Shown here in pieces: positions 20,014 through 29,812 of a stretch of 64,000 nt of DNA (its first letter is position 1; each line of letters opens with the position of its first letter). The notes beneath the pieces are model-generated. The model had not been told where the DNA came from. It made no database searches and worked only from the letters and a program-made list of their open reading frames with translations. Made by a program: the position numbers and the translations under genes. Source of the stretch: Microdochium bolleyi (lineage: Eukaryota > Ascomycota > Sordariomycetes > Xylariales > Microdochiaceae); NCBI GenBank assembly GCA_001566295.1, contig KQ964245.1, positions 67,524-131,523 of the forward strand. The letters run 5' to 3'.

Positions 20014-21474
20014 ATGTCGCCCACGCGCTTCATGTTCCGCATCGTCTACAACTCCATCTACGTCCTCCTCTGCATCATCACCAGCGCCCTCCTGGTCGCC
20101 GTGCCGGGCGACATTGCGATCCAGGCCATCTTCACTACCGACCAGTCATGGATCAACATCATCATCCTCGCCATCACCTACTCCCTCGCCCTCCTCATCA
20201 TCCTCTTCGTCTACATCACCCGCCTCTATATCACCCGCATGGCTCTCGCCGCCATCCCGAGGGCTTGGATTCCCATTGAGAAGGCCGACGTGTCCAAGGA
20301 CGTGCGCGAGATGATCATGTCCGGTCTGGGCCGCAGCGCAGTGGTGGCTTGGGCGGCCAGGCCAAAGGTCACCTCGCTAATGGACCAGCAGCTTGCGGGT
20401 GAGCAGGTCAAGGACACAGAAGATGAACTAGACATTACAGTCACGGCTGAGAAACCTCCTGTCCATCACAAGTCATTCCGGGCACTGCGGCTGCGCAAGC
20501 GGAGGACCACCGAGCAGAAGCTGGGAATCGACCTGCCTGTGCTGCAGCCCGTCTGGGGTCACATTGAACACAACGGCTGGGCATCACCCAACTCGCCCGA
20601 TCTGCCAAACCTACAGTACAGCACGGTGCTCGCGGAGCTCCCCAACCTCATCGAGGCGAAGGCCATCGCCCAGGCACCACCCAGCCATGATAACCCCGAC
20701 GAGCTCCTTGCGCTCGACCCGGAAGCCGTCGAACTGCTCGCATTACAGCAGTCCATGTCGATGCGTGATTACGTCCTCCACCTCGTCGAGCTCGGAGTCC
20801 TGTCCATGTCCCAAGATACGGCCGCCTTCCTGGACATTTACGAGAGAACACGCTTCTCGGCACGGCCCATGTCTGAAGACACCTTTAGGCAGCTGATGCA
20901 TCTCTTCGCAGAGCTCCTGCGCAGCATGCAACCCCTTGATCTCTCGGTCCTGTACGCCTCGTCGACCAGCCTCGACGACGACGGAGAGGGATACGAATAT
21001 ACCGACGACGACGGCCACATTGACGACGACGCACCGCAAGACACAAGACCCACGACCCCTGCCCGGAGTATAAGGAGCTACCAAAGCAGTGTAGAGTCTC
21101 GCGTCAGCCCGCATCACCTCACTGTCGCGGGCTACCAGCAGCGACCGCGGACTCCGCAGCAAGGAGACCATCTTCAGCGGCCGCACCAGCATTTCCGCAC
21201 TGCACCGACAACACCCAGGAGCAGGCTCGGCCGCGCCACGTCAAATCAGTCTTTCAACACGGCGTCTACCAGTGGGCGCAGCTTCGCGCAGACAAAGAGG
21301 CCGTACCCCGCGAGCCAGAGCTCCAGCTCGATGAGCAACGGAAGCCTGCGATCTGGCGCGAGTGGTCATGGCAGTGCTAGCTCGCAGACTGGTTCTGTGA
21401 TCCGTCTGGCTACGGCAGATGACGAGGGTGATCTGCCGTATGTGCTCACACCGGTGCACTCGCATACCTACTAG
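20014..21474 (+). CDS. DLT1: Dlt1-like defect-at-low-temperature membrane protein
   Basis: Fungal membrane protein named for a yeast cold-sensitivity phenotype; molecular function is not established. Single exon, 486 residues from the ATG at 20014. Two membrane segments lie at the N-terminus: RIVYNSIYVLLCIITSALLV and, after a short loop with FTTDQSW, INIIILAITYSLALLIILFVY. The cytosolic part includes AAIPRAWIPIEKADVSKDVR, typical of the family, and later MSMRDYVLHLVELGVL. From about residue 320 it becomes acidic and then Ser/Arg/Gln-rich and disordered, ending GDLPYVLTPVHSHTY. I chose this start because the first membrane segment begins a few residues after it. Confidence 0.85.
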   Translation: MSPTRFMFRIVYNSIYVLLCIITSALLVAVPGDIAIQAIFTTDQSWINIIILAITYSLALLIILFVYITRLYITRMALAAIPRAWIPIEKADVSKDVREMIMSGLGRSAVVAWAARPKVTSLMDQQLAGEQVKDTEDELDITVTAEKPPVHHKSFRALRLRKRRTTEQKLGIDLPVLQPVWGHIEHNGWASPNSPDLPNLQYSTVLAELPNLIEAKAIAQAPPSHDNPDELLALDPEAVELLALQQSMSMRDYVLHLVELGVLSMSQDTAAFLDIYERTRFSARPMSEDTFRQLMHLFAELLRSMQPLDLSVLYASSTSLDDDGEGYEYTDDDGHIDDDAPQDTRPTTPARSIRSYQSSVESRVSPHHLTVAGYQQRPRTPQQGDHLQRPHQHFRTAPTTPRSRLGRATSNQSFNTASTSGRSFAQTKRPYPASQSSSSMSNGSLRSGASGHGSASSQTGSVIRLATADDEGDLPYVLTPVHSHTY

Positions 21475-22121
21475 GCAGTAAGACGAGATACGAGGCGCGA
21501 TTAGGCTTGGTAGTAGAATTTTCTGCCCGCGAGGAAGTGTAGCTCCTTGAAGAGTTAATGAACGGCATGATACCCACATCAGAATTACACATACACACAG
21601 GCACAGCACAGCGATGGCGTTTTCTTCCCAATTTTTCTCTTTCTTTCCTTTACCACGTTTGTAATCACCCGTCTTCGTCTATTTCGAAAAGTTGAGGATT
21701 CAAAGGCGTACTAAGACCGCATTGTAAGATGGCAGAGTTCAGTAGCTCTCCTGTTCACATGGGCCATTAAGAATAGAAAATTGTGTCATGATGCCCTTCC
21801 TCTCGCCCGAAGCCTCACCACGACCCATGTGTCTCCGTTCCATCTGTTCCACCCGTGCCTGAGCGAATGTGATTTGTCTTAGTTTTGAAACTCGAGCAAA
21901 CAGGCAGGGTACTTGTGTGAGGCTGACGGGCCATCGTCGCGGGCATGACATGGTCCTGATCAGAGTAATACCGTGCATGTCCGGTAACCACTTCATCCCA
22001 AGTCGTTTCCAACATTGCAGAGAACCGCAGGCTCTCGGTGTTTCCTCGCAAAACCGCTGGTTCCTGCTGCCAAGCCCACTATTTGCTCTCTCGGGCCCAG
22101 ACCAGACGACACTCAAAGGCT
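21475..22121. other. Intergenic, convergent 3' ends
   Basis: 647 bp between the stop codons of DLT1 (+) and the 2EXR gene (-). Relatively AT-rich around 21500-21740, consistent with 3' UTRs. No gene seen. Confidence 0.6.
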
Positions 22122-23587
22122 CTACGTTACCGCGCGCGGCCCAAACGTGAATATGCCAGATTCTCCGGCCTGGGAAGCAAAGTCAAAACCACCACAAACC
22201 GTCGGACTGCCGCTCAGAGAAAGCTGGCGGATCATGGCTGTGAGTTCTATCGGGGCTGCGGGCGTGGCTGCCGCTGCCTTCGACTGGGCTTGGACCTGGC
22301 TTCTCTGGATCTGCCTGCGTCTCCGGACAAAGTCGCGCGCTGCTTTACTGAGCCGGCTCTTCCTGTCTGGCCTGCGCGGCTCGAGCGTGTTTGCGCCGTC
22401 CACGGCGTCCTGGTCCCACGCACATGCGAGAAGCGTCATTGGGAAGACTCTGCTTCTTGGTGCGCCGGGACCGCGCGCAGCAGTTGCGCCAGGCTGGAGT
22501 TGGCTCTGGCTATGACCCTGGTCGTCGGGTTTGCCGCTGCTACTGCCGCTGTTGCTGTCAAGTTTGCTCTGGCTGCCGGGCCCTCTACCCTCGATGAGAC
22601 CTTTCTCACAGGCGTCGCGGAAGGTGTCTTGAATCCAGTCGAGCGTTGTTGTGATGTTGCGGCCCAGAGTTGCCGTAGATGCTTGCACCTCGAAGTAGTA
22701 CCGCCCAGCGCCACACTCGACTGTCTTGTACTCTACCCGTGAACCTGCCATTTTCGACGATTAGTATTATTTGCAAGCGGCGGTGTCGTGTATTGTTGCT
22801 TGGAGCAAGATCTCTTACGCGGGTCCTTTCTCCATCCTGGTCTTTTGACGGCAAAACAGTCAATGAGGTAGAACATTTCCAAGTTGGGAAACAGGGAAAG
22901 GAACTGCATCAGATGGCGCGGCATCTTGGGCTTCTGCCGCCTCGCTTCGTGCAGCCTCCCACACTCCTGGCAGATGTGTCGGTCCTCGCTCCATGTTATG
23001 TGATAGCGAATGGCCACGTGCCTGATCTTGCCAAAGTGTCGCTTGTCGATGTTTGCCGACCACGGGCCGAGGAACTTGCTGCCCTCTGCCCTCCTGATGT
23101 CGGGATAGTCGATGCAGACGATGTCGTAGGCCATGGCCATCGCCACGAGCGGCCCCGTGCTCTCGTCGTGGGTCTGTCCGTAAGAGTGGTCCAGCCGCAT
23201 GTTGTCGGGGTGGCTGATCGCCCGATCGACCAGATGGCGGGCCTCATTGCAGGACCGAGCCAGGTTGGCAAGAGCCTGGTTCCTCTGGATATAGTGAGAC
23301 GTGTCGCCTGCCGCGCTGTTAAAGACAGGCCTCAGGAAGCTTGAGTACGGGAACTGCTGTGGTCGCGACTCTCTGGGCAGTCGTTTGCTGCTGACCCATT
23401 CGGCCAACTTGAAGTCCTTGTTGGTCTCCATCTTGAGGAAGTGTATGCCTGGGACATAGATGGCCAGCTCCCAGATTTTGTGACGAATGTCATACGGCAG
23501 CTCTGGAAACTTGGGGAACCGCTGAAGGCTGAGCGGCATGTGGAAGTGCAGCGCCCTTCCAGCCGTCTCACGCGTGGCTCTCTTCAT
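22122..23587 (-). CDS. 2EXR-domain protein, function unknown
   Basis: Member of a fungal family defined by the 2EXR domain; many paralogues exist in filamentous ascomycetes and no biochemical role is known to me. Exons on the minus strand are 23587-22819 and 22744-22122, with a 74 bp intron (GTAAGA donor, GGCAG acceptor), giving 463 residues. The domain starts near residue 24 with FPKFPELPYDIRHKIWELAI and continues with a conserved NEARHL-like element (SCNEARHLVDRA). A CxxC pair with a nearby His (HICQECGRLHEA) sits around residue 220. The C-terminal exon encodes an unrelated Ser/Gln/Arg-rich tail ending in a basic stretch. Predicted soluble; no signal peptide. Confidence 0.82.
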
Positions 23588-24890
23588 GCTGCTTGCCGCG
23601 TGTTTGGGGGCAATCTAGACAAGGTGGTGCGCAGAGTCCAGCTTGGCTGCCGGCTGGCGACCGACTTCATGCGCACAATGGGTGTCGTGCCCTGGGCTTC
23701 GGAATATTGTGGTGTCTCTGGACGGAAACGCTGGAGGAGGAAAAGCGGCCGAGGGCCTTGCCTTATGCGAGAGCTGACGACAGACGTGTTCAGCCGCGGG
23801 CGGCCTGAGGCTGACACTGTGTGACAGGACAGCAGGCAACGGAAGGGTGAGGCATCGCCCGAGAGTCGTGAACAAATGGCGAGCAGCAGAGTCGTACGTG
23901 AGGCAGATGTGAGGCAGCTAACCACGTGAGCCAAGCCAAGGTCTCAGCTGCGAAGATGGGAGTTCCTCATATGCTGGTGATGCCAAAGAGCTGTCAGGAA
24001 GACGGGCAGACGGGTAAATAGGGGGGCGAAGTCGAAGATGAGGCACCTTGATGGAAGCCGCAGCGAGTGCCAGTGAGCCTTTGAGGTATCCAGCACGTGA
24101 GGTGGATCAATGCCCTCGAGAGCCGGGGCAGGAGAAATGTATCTGTCGAGAATTGAGCCACGCTGCGCTGCTGCGCTGGCTGCCTCGCCGGTTCCGTCCC
24201 ATTTTGGCCGTGTACCTGCATGCCCTCGATGCATCGGCGCCTTACAGAACAGAGCGGTCACGATGTCCAACGGGGGCGGCGGTCGTGGGTTGGGGCAGCC
24301 ATTGGGAGTTGGAGAAGGCTGTTGTTGTTGAGCCCAACCTGGACGGACCCCACGATCTCTCGCATCTGCGCATTTGGGCCTGCCAGAACCAGTGCCCGAA
24401 GATCGCACTTGCGCATCTGGTGATCTGTCCTTCTTTGATTTCTCCGGAAGAGACGGGTAGCAACTCTTGGCCCGCTGCAAGTTCGTCAATTTACTTTAGG
24501 CAACCTGTCTCGCCTGCACCACCAAACATGACGTGACATCTGGGGCCACATGTCAACTCGCGAGATGGTGCCCAACACAGCGCTCGTGGCGTCCAGTATT
24601 TCTGAAATGCAGGGACACAGTTGACATGCAGCGAACGAGATGACCGCGAACCATCATGAATGTCCGCTCACATGCCGAAGTAAGAGCGTATCGTTGCTCA
24701 GTAATGGAAGGAAACTGGCATTCAAATCATGCTTGGATAATACATGGATTTATGGGCAAAGCTTCACTGTGGTGCAGGATGACGTGCACCTCACATGTAA
24801 GTTGTCCACATGCGAGCCGCACCTGAGCCTGCCCAGGTGTCTTGCTCCATCAAACATTGTTCCGTCCTGTCCCTGTGACAACCCGCAACC
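23588..24890. other. Gene-free 1.3 kb stretch
   Basis: Between two tandem minus-strand genes. Open frames of up to 180 codons occur on both strands but none shows a domain or splice-supported structure, so this is read as promoter of the 2EXR gene plus the 3' flank of the gene ending at 24891. Confidence 0.5.
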
Positions 24891-25502
24891 TCAGAACCGC
24901 ACACTGTGCTTGTTTGACGCAAAGTGCCCCCTCGACGCCCCGTCGCTCTCGGCGCCTCCGACCTTCTCTCTGAACTGGCTCAGGACAGCCTGGTTGTCCA
25001 GCGGCCAGGCATATGCCCACTCTCCGCTGGCCTGCACCTCGACACTGCTGCCCTTGAGCCCGAGGTCCTCCGAGACGACCGGGGGCCCCAGCTCGAGGTC
25101 GTTGACGACAGCCTCGCCCGGCTTGAGGGTGACGAACTCGTCCTCGGGAGGGGGCATGAGGCGGCGGACGTTGATGGTGGGCAGGTCGAGCGGGGTACCG
25201 TCCTTGTAGATGGACAGCACGCCGAGCTTGAGGGCCATGGAGTCGAGGGGTGTGTCCCAGCGGAGGACGGTGACGGGCTCGTTGTGGTTGTTGGTCACGG
25301 TGAGCTTGATGCTGGGCGGCGACGATGACGAGCCGGCGTCGCTGATGCTGACGCCGAGGGCCGTGGAAGGGTCAAACTTGGAGGAGGAGGACATGATTGA
25401 TGAGAGTGTGGTGGAGGACTTGCCCGTGTTCCAGAGAAGGAGGGTGAAGATGAGGAACGCAAGGACGGGCAAGAGGGTGCGAGGGCCGGCAGTCAGTCCC
25501 AT
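24891..25502 (-). CDS. Conserved fungal hypothetical protein with signal anchor
   Basis: I do not recognise a named function. From the ATG at 25502 the protein has 203 residues: a short basic start, then one hydrophobic segment (LLPVLAFLIFTLLLW), then a beta-rich domain with KLTVTNNHNEPVTVLRWDTP, DLPTINVRRLMPP and EFVTLKPGEAVVNDLELGPP. This looks like an immunoglobulin-like fold placed in the secretory lumen or outside the cell. A second in-frame ATG at 25394 would give a soluble 167-residue protein without the anchor. The C-terminal part contains WAYAWPLDNQAVLSQF. Divergent from the HET-domain gene with about 530 bp between starts. Confidence 0.68.
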   Translation of the reverse strand: MGLTAGPRTLLPVLAFLIFTLLLWNTGKSSTTLSSIMSSSSKFDPSTALGVSISDAGSSSSPPSIKLTVTNNHNEPVTVLRWDTPLDSMALKLGVLSIYKDGTPLDLPTINVRRLMPPPEDEFVTLKPGEAVVNDLELGPPVVSEDLGLKGSSVEVQASGEWAYAWPLDNQAVLSQFREKVGGAESDGASRGHFASNKHSVRF

Positions 25503-26033
25503 CGGTCGGTTGTGACGTTTGTCTCGCTTCTGGCTCGTTTCCTGGGAAGACGGGATGGAGAGGAGGAAGAGTCGGTGCTTCTTGAATGACGACAGCCCGT
25601 CGCGGTTTGCACAATAAAGCACCGTGACGGCGGCCTGCTGTGCCCAGCACAAGCACGCGGGGCCCGCCCACCTCAGTCCGAATCAGGCAGGTCAGGTACG
25701 TACCATTCGGAGAATGCTACACCCAAGGCCAGGGTCGTGAGAACTGCCGGGAGGCAGCCTGGACTCGACGTAACTCGTATCGCGGGACTGCGCGGGCTGA
25801 GCTTCGGAGGTGGCAACAAGGGGCATAGCGCAAGGTGTCAAGGCTCCAAGGTTGACAGAGTCCCTCGTCGGGGAGCATCGACAGCTCGCACGCCTTCCGC
25901 ATGCGACGTTTCCCCACTCACCTTGAAACCCGTCCCGATATTGTGTGTTCCACGGCTCTCGACTCTCGGCCATGCCTTCGTTGATGACTCGCCATTTCTC
26001 CGACAAGCAAAAACCGCCAGACGCCGCACGATC
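25503..26033. other. Divergent intergenic region upstream of HET gene
   Basis: 531 bp between two divergent start codons. The HET frame stays open back to 25737 but without an ATG, so the upstream codons are not included. Confidence 0.5.
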
Positions 26034-28415
26034 ATGGCTTCTCAGCAACCCCTCGCTATGCCCGCGCCGGGGGCCAACTGCTCCCAGCTCCAGGAGCGAG
26101 CCGTCAGGCATGCAGACCTCGACACCCTCAAGCTCCTCTCCGCCCAGGGTGGCCGGATCATAGACATGCACAGCTTTGGGTACCTCGCCTTCGACATCAT
26201 GAGGAATTGGTCTCCCGCCATGAGAGACACCCTCGCCTACCTCGTCACTACGTACGGTCTATCACCAGACGTGACGTTCCCAGCCTACCCTGGTGCTGAC
26301 CAGCACGTCAACCTTCTACAAAGGGCATGCGAGGAGCTCAACCTCGAGGCTGCCGAGCTACTTCTGGCGTGTGGCGCAGACAGCGGCTGTCCTCATCTCG
26401 AGCAGACGGCGCTGGACTACTTGAAAGTCAAGGCTCGGACCATGCCGCTGAGCATTTCCCAGTTCGCAAGCCGCTGTATGCCCATCATACGCCTGCTGAG
26501 AAACAAGGAATCATCCAGAAGTGAACAGATCGAGTTCCCAGACAAGGAATACCACCATCCAACAACCAAGTGTGATGAAGTAAGCACCAGGCCATTGGAA
26601 AAGGACTTTGCCTGGTCGGAGGCGCAAGTCCGCACAGAAAGCAAGAGCGACACGCACATTCCATGGCTCGAAGAAACTGGCAGCTGTTTCGTGCATGACC
26701 TTCTGCCTGAAGGACACATCAGGCTGGTTGAACTGCTCCCTTCGACGACTTCCACGGACCCGATCGAGTGTAAGCTCCTTTCTACACCGCTCAACGAAGC
26801 TCCAAATTACGAGCTGTTGAGCATTGCATCGGATCCCGATGTAGCCACTCTGCCTATCACTATCGAGGGGAAGTCTTTCGAGATCTCTCACAGTGTGTGG
26901 GATGCGTTGCATCGTGTTCGGCTGGACGCCCGCCCAAGGCACCTGTGGATTGGCGCTTTATGCATCAACACTGAAAGTGCAGACGAGCGTACCCGACATG
27001 CTGGGGATCGCAGGGCGATATACCAGCGTGCATCCCAGGCACTCATCTGGCTGGGAGCCTCTGGAGATGGCTCCGACCTCGTCTTCGCTCACCTTGACAG
27101 GTGTCGTGAAGAGGGAAAGATCAACTGGCCACAGTACCAAGGAGCCACCGAGGACGCTTTTCACCGGCTGTGTCGGAGATCTTGGTTTTACAAGACCGAC
27201 TCTGCGATCGTCCTTGCATTCGCTGGAAGCACGAGCATGCTTTGTGGTGCCGACTTGAAATGCGAGTTCGAAGACCTGCTCAGATGCACATCTTTCCGCT
27301 CAGATCACCACCCGGTCTACGGTGTCCATGGACCAACTCACCTGCAACACCTTAGGGACTTGGTCGAATCACGAGGAATGATGCAAGTGACACGATATGC
27401 ACGCCTTTGTGACGACGCATCTCCGCAAGATAGGATTCTTGGTATCGCTACATTGCTCGGTGGCCATGATGGGCTGTTGCGAGAGGATCCGTTGCTCACT
27501 AGCGGCAGTCTGCGGAACGCCTTTGTACAGAGCACCATATCAGAGGAGAGCAGTATCTCAATTCTACATTATGCTGGTGCAGGACGCCTTCGTTCCGACG
27601 ATGCACGTTCCTGGGTGCCCAGCTTTGCCCACCAGAGAGCTGTCTCGCCACTGCCCAGGATCTATGGCTCCCATTGCTACAGCTCCGAGGATTATCCATG
27701 GAAGCTAGCTACGGAGCCAGTCTTCCACGAGAATGGGGCGATGACCCTGAAGGGACTCGTTTTCGGCAGAATGCAGGCAGTCGGTGAAGCTCTCGAGCCC
27801 TCAATTTCTGGTACCAGTGCCGGCAGCCGGAAGTTCCGGGACGTGATTCGCAGCTGGGAAGTCATTTGCACCTCACACCTCTCGAGCAGTGACGCGAAGA
27901 CTCGATCCGTGGCAGACGCTTTTGCTGATACGATCCGCGCTTTCGACGACCATGAGCAAGTCGCTGAGAGCCGACCAACCATGACAAACCATGCGTGCGA
28001 CTTTGTGCAGTGGTACAAGCAATACGGCTCGGGGGTTCTTTCGAGCGCGGAACAACAATATTTCAACGAGGTGGAAACAATCAGGGCATGGCGGAGGCAG
28101 ATCCGAGGCGGATCTGACAGTGAAGACGCATCACGAGCCACTCGCTTGACGTACACGGAGGATGTCGAGAGAGCCATCTTCGGACGACGACTGTTCGTGA
28201 CCGACAGTGGCTCGATGGGTCTTGCACCGGCTGAGGCCAAACCTGGTGACCAGCTTGTCTTCTTCCCTGGTGGCCTCTATCCTTGGGTCATCAGGCTTCG
28301 CGCAGATGGCCAGACGTACGAGCTGATTGGCGATTGTTATGTGCATGACTTCCGGGTCGTTGAGATTTTCCATGGTCTGCAGGAGATCATGATGAACGAG
28401 GTCACTTTACTGTGA
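26034..28415 (+). CDS. HET-domain protein with ankyrin-like N-terminus
   Basis: Heterokaryon incompatibility family; such proteins can trigger cell death after fusion of unlike strains, though most members are untested. Single exon, 793 residues. Residues 15-130 contain helical repeats resembling ankyrin units (LLQRACEELNLEAAELLLACGAD). The HET domain runs from about 240 to 400: it opens with YELLSIASDP, where most members have YxALSYxWG, and continues with LWIGALCINTESADER (usually LWIDxICINQ) and ALIWLGAS. A late segment from about 735 (GDQLVFFPGGLYPWVIRL, then GDCYVHD) is the usual C-terminal block of large HET proteins. The altered opening motifs suggest an unusual or decayed effector, but the frame is fully intact. 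Confidence 0.85.
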   Translation: MASQQPLAMPAPGANCSQLQERAVRHADLDTLKLLSAQGGRIIDMHSFGYLAFDIMRNWSPAMRDTLAYLVTTYGLSPDVTFPAYPGADQHVNLLQRACEELNLEAAELLLACGADSGCPHLEQTALDYLKVKARTMPLSISQFASRCMPIIRLLRNKESSRSEQIEFPDKEYHHPTTKCDEVSTRPLEKDFAWSEAQVRTESKSDTHIPWLEETGSCFVHDLLPEGHIRLVELLPSTTSTDPIECKLLSTPLNEAPNYELLSIASDPDVATLPITIEGKSFEISHSVWDALHRVRLDARPRHLWIGALCINTESADERTRHAGDRRAIYQRASQALIWLGASGDGSDLVFAHLDRCREEGKINWPQYQGATEDAFHRLCRRSWFYKTDSAIVLAFAGSTSMLCGADLKCEFEDLLRCTSFRSDHHPVYGVHGPTHLQHLRDLVESRGMMQVTRYARLCDDASPQDRILGIATLLGGHDGLLREDPLLTSGSLRNAFVQSTISEESSISILHYAGAGRLRSDDARSWVPSFAHQRAVSPLPRIYGSHCYSSEDYPWKLATEPVFHENGAMTLKGLVFGRMQAVGEALEPSISGTSAGSRKFRDVIRSWEVICTSHLSSSDAKTRSVADAFADTIRAFDDHEQVAESRPTMTNHACDFVQWYKQYGSGVLSSAEQQYFNEVETIRAWRRQIRGGSDSEDASRATRLTYTEDVERAIFGRRLFVTDSGSMGLAPAEAKPGDQLVFFPGGLYPWVIRLRADGQTYELIGDCYVHDFRVVEIFHGLQEIMMNEVTLL

Positions 28416-28730
28416 GCACAGGGTCTGGTGCGAAAAGATGCCAGGGGTTTCGGGTCGTCCCACGGCCAAAGTGTACATGAGCTCTTCGTTCTTGGGTGGA
28501 TAACTACCCTGAGGTGGCAGACTGGCCGGAGGAATGATACCGAGTTCATCCTGCGTTGTGCTCCTTGTTCCTTCGAGGCAGCCAAGAGTCTCACTTGATT
28601 TATGTCTGCTCGTCTCTAAGCTGGTCTCCACGCGGCCAGCAACACACATCTGGACTAGACTCATCTCCTTCACCATCACCTTGAGGAAGAACTGCCACAC
28701 GAGATCCAAAGCTATTTCAAGCACAACGAG
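28416..28730. other. Short intergenic region
   Basis: 315 bp between the HET gene stop and the start of the small secreted protein candidate. No feature recognised. Confidence 0.5.
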
Positions 28731-29175
28731 ATGAAGCTCACGGCTCACCTGAGCTTGCTGCTCGTGCAGATTGTCCTCATTACGCTCAGCACTGCCATTA
28801 GTGATCGCCATGGTTTCCACCGCCGCGACTCTCACGACGGCCTCATAGCTTCGACCGCCACCGCCATAAGCAGCTCAAACCATGACGATGACTCCTCCTC
28901 CTCCCGCTCCTCCTCGAGACTACCTTACGAATGCCACCACACGATGCCGTGAAAAACCGGCCTTCGTCACCGTACTGACTTCAACGCACCTCCCCAGCTT
29001 CGGCAACATCGACATGCGCGACCACCTCCGCCATGCGCTCGACAGCTACGCGACCTCCGACACCAAGGTCCGCCGCGTCGGCGCCATCGGGACGGACATG
29101 TGCCAGGACGTGTCGTCGGACGGCGACGGCACCACCAACGGCGAGGCGGAGATCGAGTGGCTCATCTACTCGTGA
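28731..29175 (+). CDS. Candidate small secreted protein, two exons
   Basis: Not recognised. Exon 1 is 28731-28948 and exon 2 is 28998-29175; the 49 bp intron has donor GTGAAA, a CTGAC branch-like site and acceptor CCCCAG, and removing it joins two frames into 131 residues. The N-terminus is a strong signal-peptide candidate (KLTAHLSLLLVQIVLITLST), then a Ser/Asp-rich, probably disordered stretch with a basic pair at HRR that could be a Kex2-type site. The second half has only one more cysteine, so this is not a Cys-rich effector. Without the intron the first frame stops after 73 residues. The position beside a HET gene fits an accessory locus. Moderate confidence because no homologue comes to mind. 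Confidence 0.5.
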
Positions 29176-29812
29176 AGCTGCTTTCAGTCGTCTTTTCTCT
29201 CTCGCTGTGCTCATGATCGATTCTCAGCCAGCGAATCCTGGATGCGAGGCGAGGGCTCACTAAAGATCTGCTTGATGAGCACATTTTGTTGACTGAGACG
29301 ACGTAGGGGCTTGTTTCTTTTCGTGCAAGGGAGTGAAAAAGGGGTCTTGTTGATGACGTTTATTCGAGACGACCGGGGTATTTCTGCAGAGCCCCTGAAG
29401 CTGTAAGCAATCCGGCCAGACCGTGGAGGCATTGCTTTCTGCCCGGTTACACGCATGACGTGAACAGTCGCAGTCCTGCAACTAAATTATCACCAAGCAA
29501 ATTCTCAACTAAGAGTGCCCGGTATGAAGTACGCTTAGAAGTCAACTCATTGTGCTTGTCACTGGTTCACGCTTTATTTCCATTAACCACGCCCTTTGAA
29601 ACAAACGCATGTCTGGGCACCCTTTTACGTGTCCGTTTTGGAATTTTCCGAGAGGACCACAATGACTTATTCATTAAGACTATTCTAAGCCCGCCCATAT
29701 GCCGAAATCAACGCTTCCCGCCAGGCAAAATATGCAATAAAGAGTGGCCTCACGTAGTCCCATCCAGATCGTCCACCACAAGATGGCCCCAGTCTTGCCA
29801 TGAACGTGAGCA
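29176..29812. other. Intergenic, convergent 3' ends
   Basis: 637 bp between the small secreted candidate (+) and the DUF3433 gene (-). No gene recognised. Confidence 0.55.
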
